Below, one piece after another: positions 4,543 to 5,304 of a stretch of DNA of 5,304 nt. This stretch comes from Deltaproteobacteria bacterium. GTDB lineage: Bacteria; Myxococcota_A; UBA9160. The stretch covers positions 714 through 6,017 of the forward strand of contig DOUU01000022.1 of the NCBI GenBank assembly GCA_003520425.1, read 5' to 3'. Numbering within the stretch: the first letter of the stretch is position 1; each line of letters opens with the position of its first letter. Made by a program: the position numbers and the translations under genes. The notes under the pieces are model-generated. The model searched no databases, was not told where the DNA came from, and saw only the letters and a program-made list of their open reading frames with translations.

Positions 4543-5202
4543 TCAGTCACGGTCGGGCGCGCCGAGCGGAAAGAAGGAGCGGTAGGGTCGCGCCTCATCG
4601 ACCGCGCGGGCAAAGGAAGGTCGCGCGTTGAGACGGTTGCGATAGGCGCGAACATTCGGGAAGCCTTCGCTGATCGGATGTGTCCAGTCCGCGTAAAACA
4701 GCGCAGGCGCCGCCGCACAGTCCGCGAGGCTGAAGCGGTCGCCGACCGACCATTCGCAGTTCGTCATTCGTTGCTCCAGCCAGCCATAGGCCGTTTCGAG
4801 CATCGCACGAGCGTCCGCCACGCCCTTGGCGTCGCGCGCTTCCGCATTGCGCAGAGCGTCGGAGACGATCGTCTGCATCGGTGTCTGAACGTAATTGTCG
4901 AAGAAGCGATCGATGAAGCGCACCTCCAGTGCAGCAACCCGATCGTCCGGGATCAGCCGCACGGGGCCGGGATGATGCAAGCCAAGGTACTCGATGATGA
5001 TCGTCGCTTCGGCGATCGGGCGGCCCTTGTCCAACAGCAGCGGGAAGCGTTTCAGTGGCCACAGTGCCTCGAACTCGGCAAACGTCGAGGGATCAGATTT
5101 ATCGAGCATCCGGAACGTGAATGGCGTTTCGTTCTCGTAGAGCGCAATCAACACCTTCTGGCAGTAAGAGGCGAACGGGTGGGCGAAGAAAATCGGCGGC
5201 AC
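4543..5202 (-). CDS. Glutathione S-transferase family protein
   Basis: A 219-residue, full-length cytosolic glutathione S-transferase. Such enzymes conjugate glutathione to electrophiles or use it in reduction or dehalogenation. The N-terminal thioredoxin-like domain (about 1-78) begins PPIFFAHPFASYCQKVLIALYE, with the likely active-site region at S12-Y-C14. The cis-proline is P54 in KRFPLL, and the glutathione-binding turn is IAEATIIIEYLG (63-74). The turn reads E-A where many members have E-S. The all-helical C-terminal domain has the conserved N-capping segment FSLADCAAAPALFY (157-170), with S158 and D161 as the capping pair, and then FPNVRAYRNRLNARPSFARA. The GTG at 5202 is chosen because translation then starts exactly at the domain. 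AGGAG at 5213-5217 lies 10 bases upstream, and the nearer ATG (5210-5212) is out of frame. It is a single gene, with possible operator repeats immediately upstream. The specific class and substrate are not determined. Confidence 0.93.
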   Translation of the reverse strand: MPPIFFAHPFASYCQKVLIALYENETPFTFRMLDKSDPSTFAEFEALWPLKRFPLLLDKGRPIAEATIIIEYLGLHHPGPVRLIPDDRVAALEVRFIDRFFDNYVQTPMQTIVSDALRNAEARDAKGVADARAMLETAYGWLEQRMTNCEWSVGDRFSLADCAAAPALFYADWTHPISEGFPNVRAYRNRLNARPSFARAVDEARPYRSFFPLGAPDRD

Positions 5203-5212
5203 GGTCGATCAT

Positions 5213-5217
5213 CTCCT
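5213..5217 (-). promoter_or_regulatory. SD for the glutathione transferase GTG start
   Basis: AGGAG (within AGAGGAG) on the minus strand, 10 bases before the GTG at 5202. Spacing is slightly long but acceptable. An out-of-frame ATG lies between them at 5210-5212 and would compete for initiation. Confidence 0.5.
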
Positions 5218-5239
5218 CTCTGCGACAACGCCGAGCGGC

Positions 5240-5269
5240 GATCGTCTTACGATCACTCCTGCGGATCGT
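5240..5269. promoter_or_regulatory. Three GATCGT half-sites, probable operator
   Basis: GATCGT (5240-5245), ACGATC (5249-5254) and GATCGT (5264-5269) are three perfect copies of one hexamer in alternating orientation. They form a dyad with a 3-base spacer and another with a 9-base spacer. They sit 38-67 bp upstream of the glutathione transferase start, between it and a possible divergent start at 5285. This layout is typical of operators shared by an enzyme gene and its divergent regulator. The identity of the regulator is unknown. Confidence 0.35.
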
Positions 5270-5284
5270 GAGCGCCGGAGAACC

Positions 5285-5304
5285 ATGTGGGCGAACGCGG
5301 CGAA
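5285..5304 (+). CDS. Possible start of a divergent gene, cut by the window edge
   Basis: An ATG preceded by GGAG (5277-5280) 4 bases upstream opens a frame reading MWANAA before the window ends. Only six codons are visible, so no product can be named. Its position, divergent from the glutathione transferase across the GATCGT repeats, would suit a transcriptional regulator, but this is inference from layout. Confidence 0.2.

Noticed and set aside
2990..5210. A joint pathway of the methyltransferases, acetyltransferase and glutathione transferase
   Set aside because: The genes are in opposite orientations with separate control regions, and no shared substrate is indicated. Proximity alone is not enough.
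4450..5271. Plus-strand open frame of 273 codons
   Set aside because: Lies antisense over the clear glutathione transferase, is Arg-rich and lacks any recognisable domain. Long antisense frames are expected in GC-rich coding DNA.
5209..5304. Minus-strand frame open from the window edge to a TGA overlapping the out-of-frame ATG at 5210-5212
   Set aside because: It is only about 31 codons, crosses the repeat half-sites, and lacks a recognisable C-terminus. It could be the tail of an upstream gene, but the evidence is too thin.

Overview
This is a GC-rich window with densely packed genes on both strands. It carries an apparent PEP-CTERM surface protein, a DUF3237 protein, a glutathione S-transferase and two isoprenylcysteine-methyltransferase-like membrane enzymes. 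Several starts are TTG or GTG and are supported by good Shine-Dalgarno (SD) sequences. Together this suggests a high-GC Gram-negative bacterium, such as a proteobacterium or a member of Myxococcota or a related lineage. The phylum cannot be fixed from this sequence alone. No rRNA, tRNA, CRISPR array or intact insertion sequence was seen.

Layout. 63-704 (-): secreted, PEP-CTERM-like protein. Its leader (705-820) holds tandem hairpins, one displaying the SD in its loop, and a Crp/Fnr-like dyad. 852-1081: about 230 bp unusually rich in palindromes and stem-loops, with no recognisable gene. 1091-1384 (+): 3' remnant of an NAD-dependent epimerase/dehydratase gene. 1500-1949 (-): DUF3237 protein, divergent from 2173-2865 (+), an ICMT/PEMT-type membrane methyltransferase. 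2993-3676 (-): a second methyltransferase of the same family, converging on the first. 3677-4100: about 420 bp without a recognised gene. 4101-4499 (+): GNAT acetyltransferase, converging on 4543-5202 (-), a glutathione S-transferase. A cluster of GATCGT half-sites lies upstream of the transferase, and a possible divergent gene start sits at the right edge.

How they work together. There is no clear operon: neighbours are mostly convergent or divergent single genes. The intact enzymes are small modifying enzymes (two methyltransferases, an acetyltransferase, a glutathione transferase), as is common in accessory or detoxification neighbourhoods, but nothing ties them into one pathway. The features most worth a second look are the palindrome-rich stretch ending at the epimerase remnant, the tail-to-tail methyltransferase pair, and the structured leader of the PEP-CTERM gene. 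I did not find strong evidence of a complete new multi-gene system.
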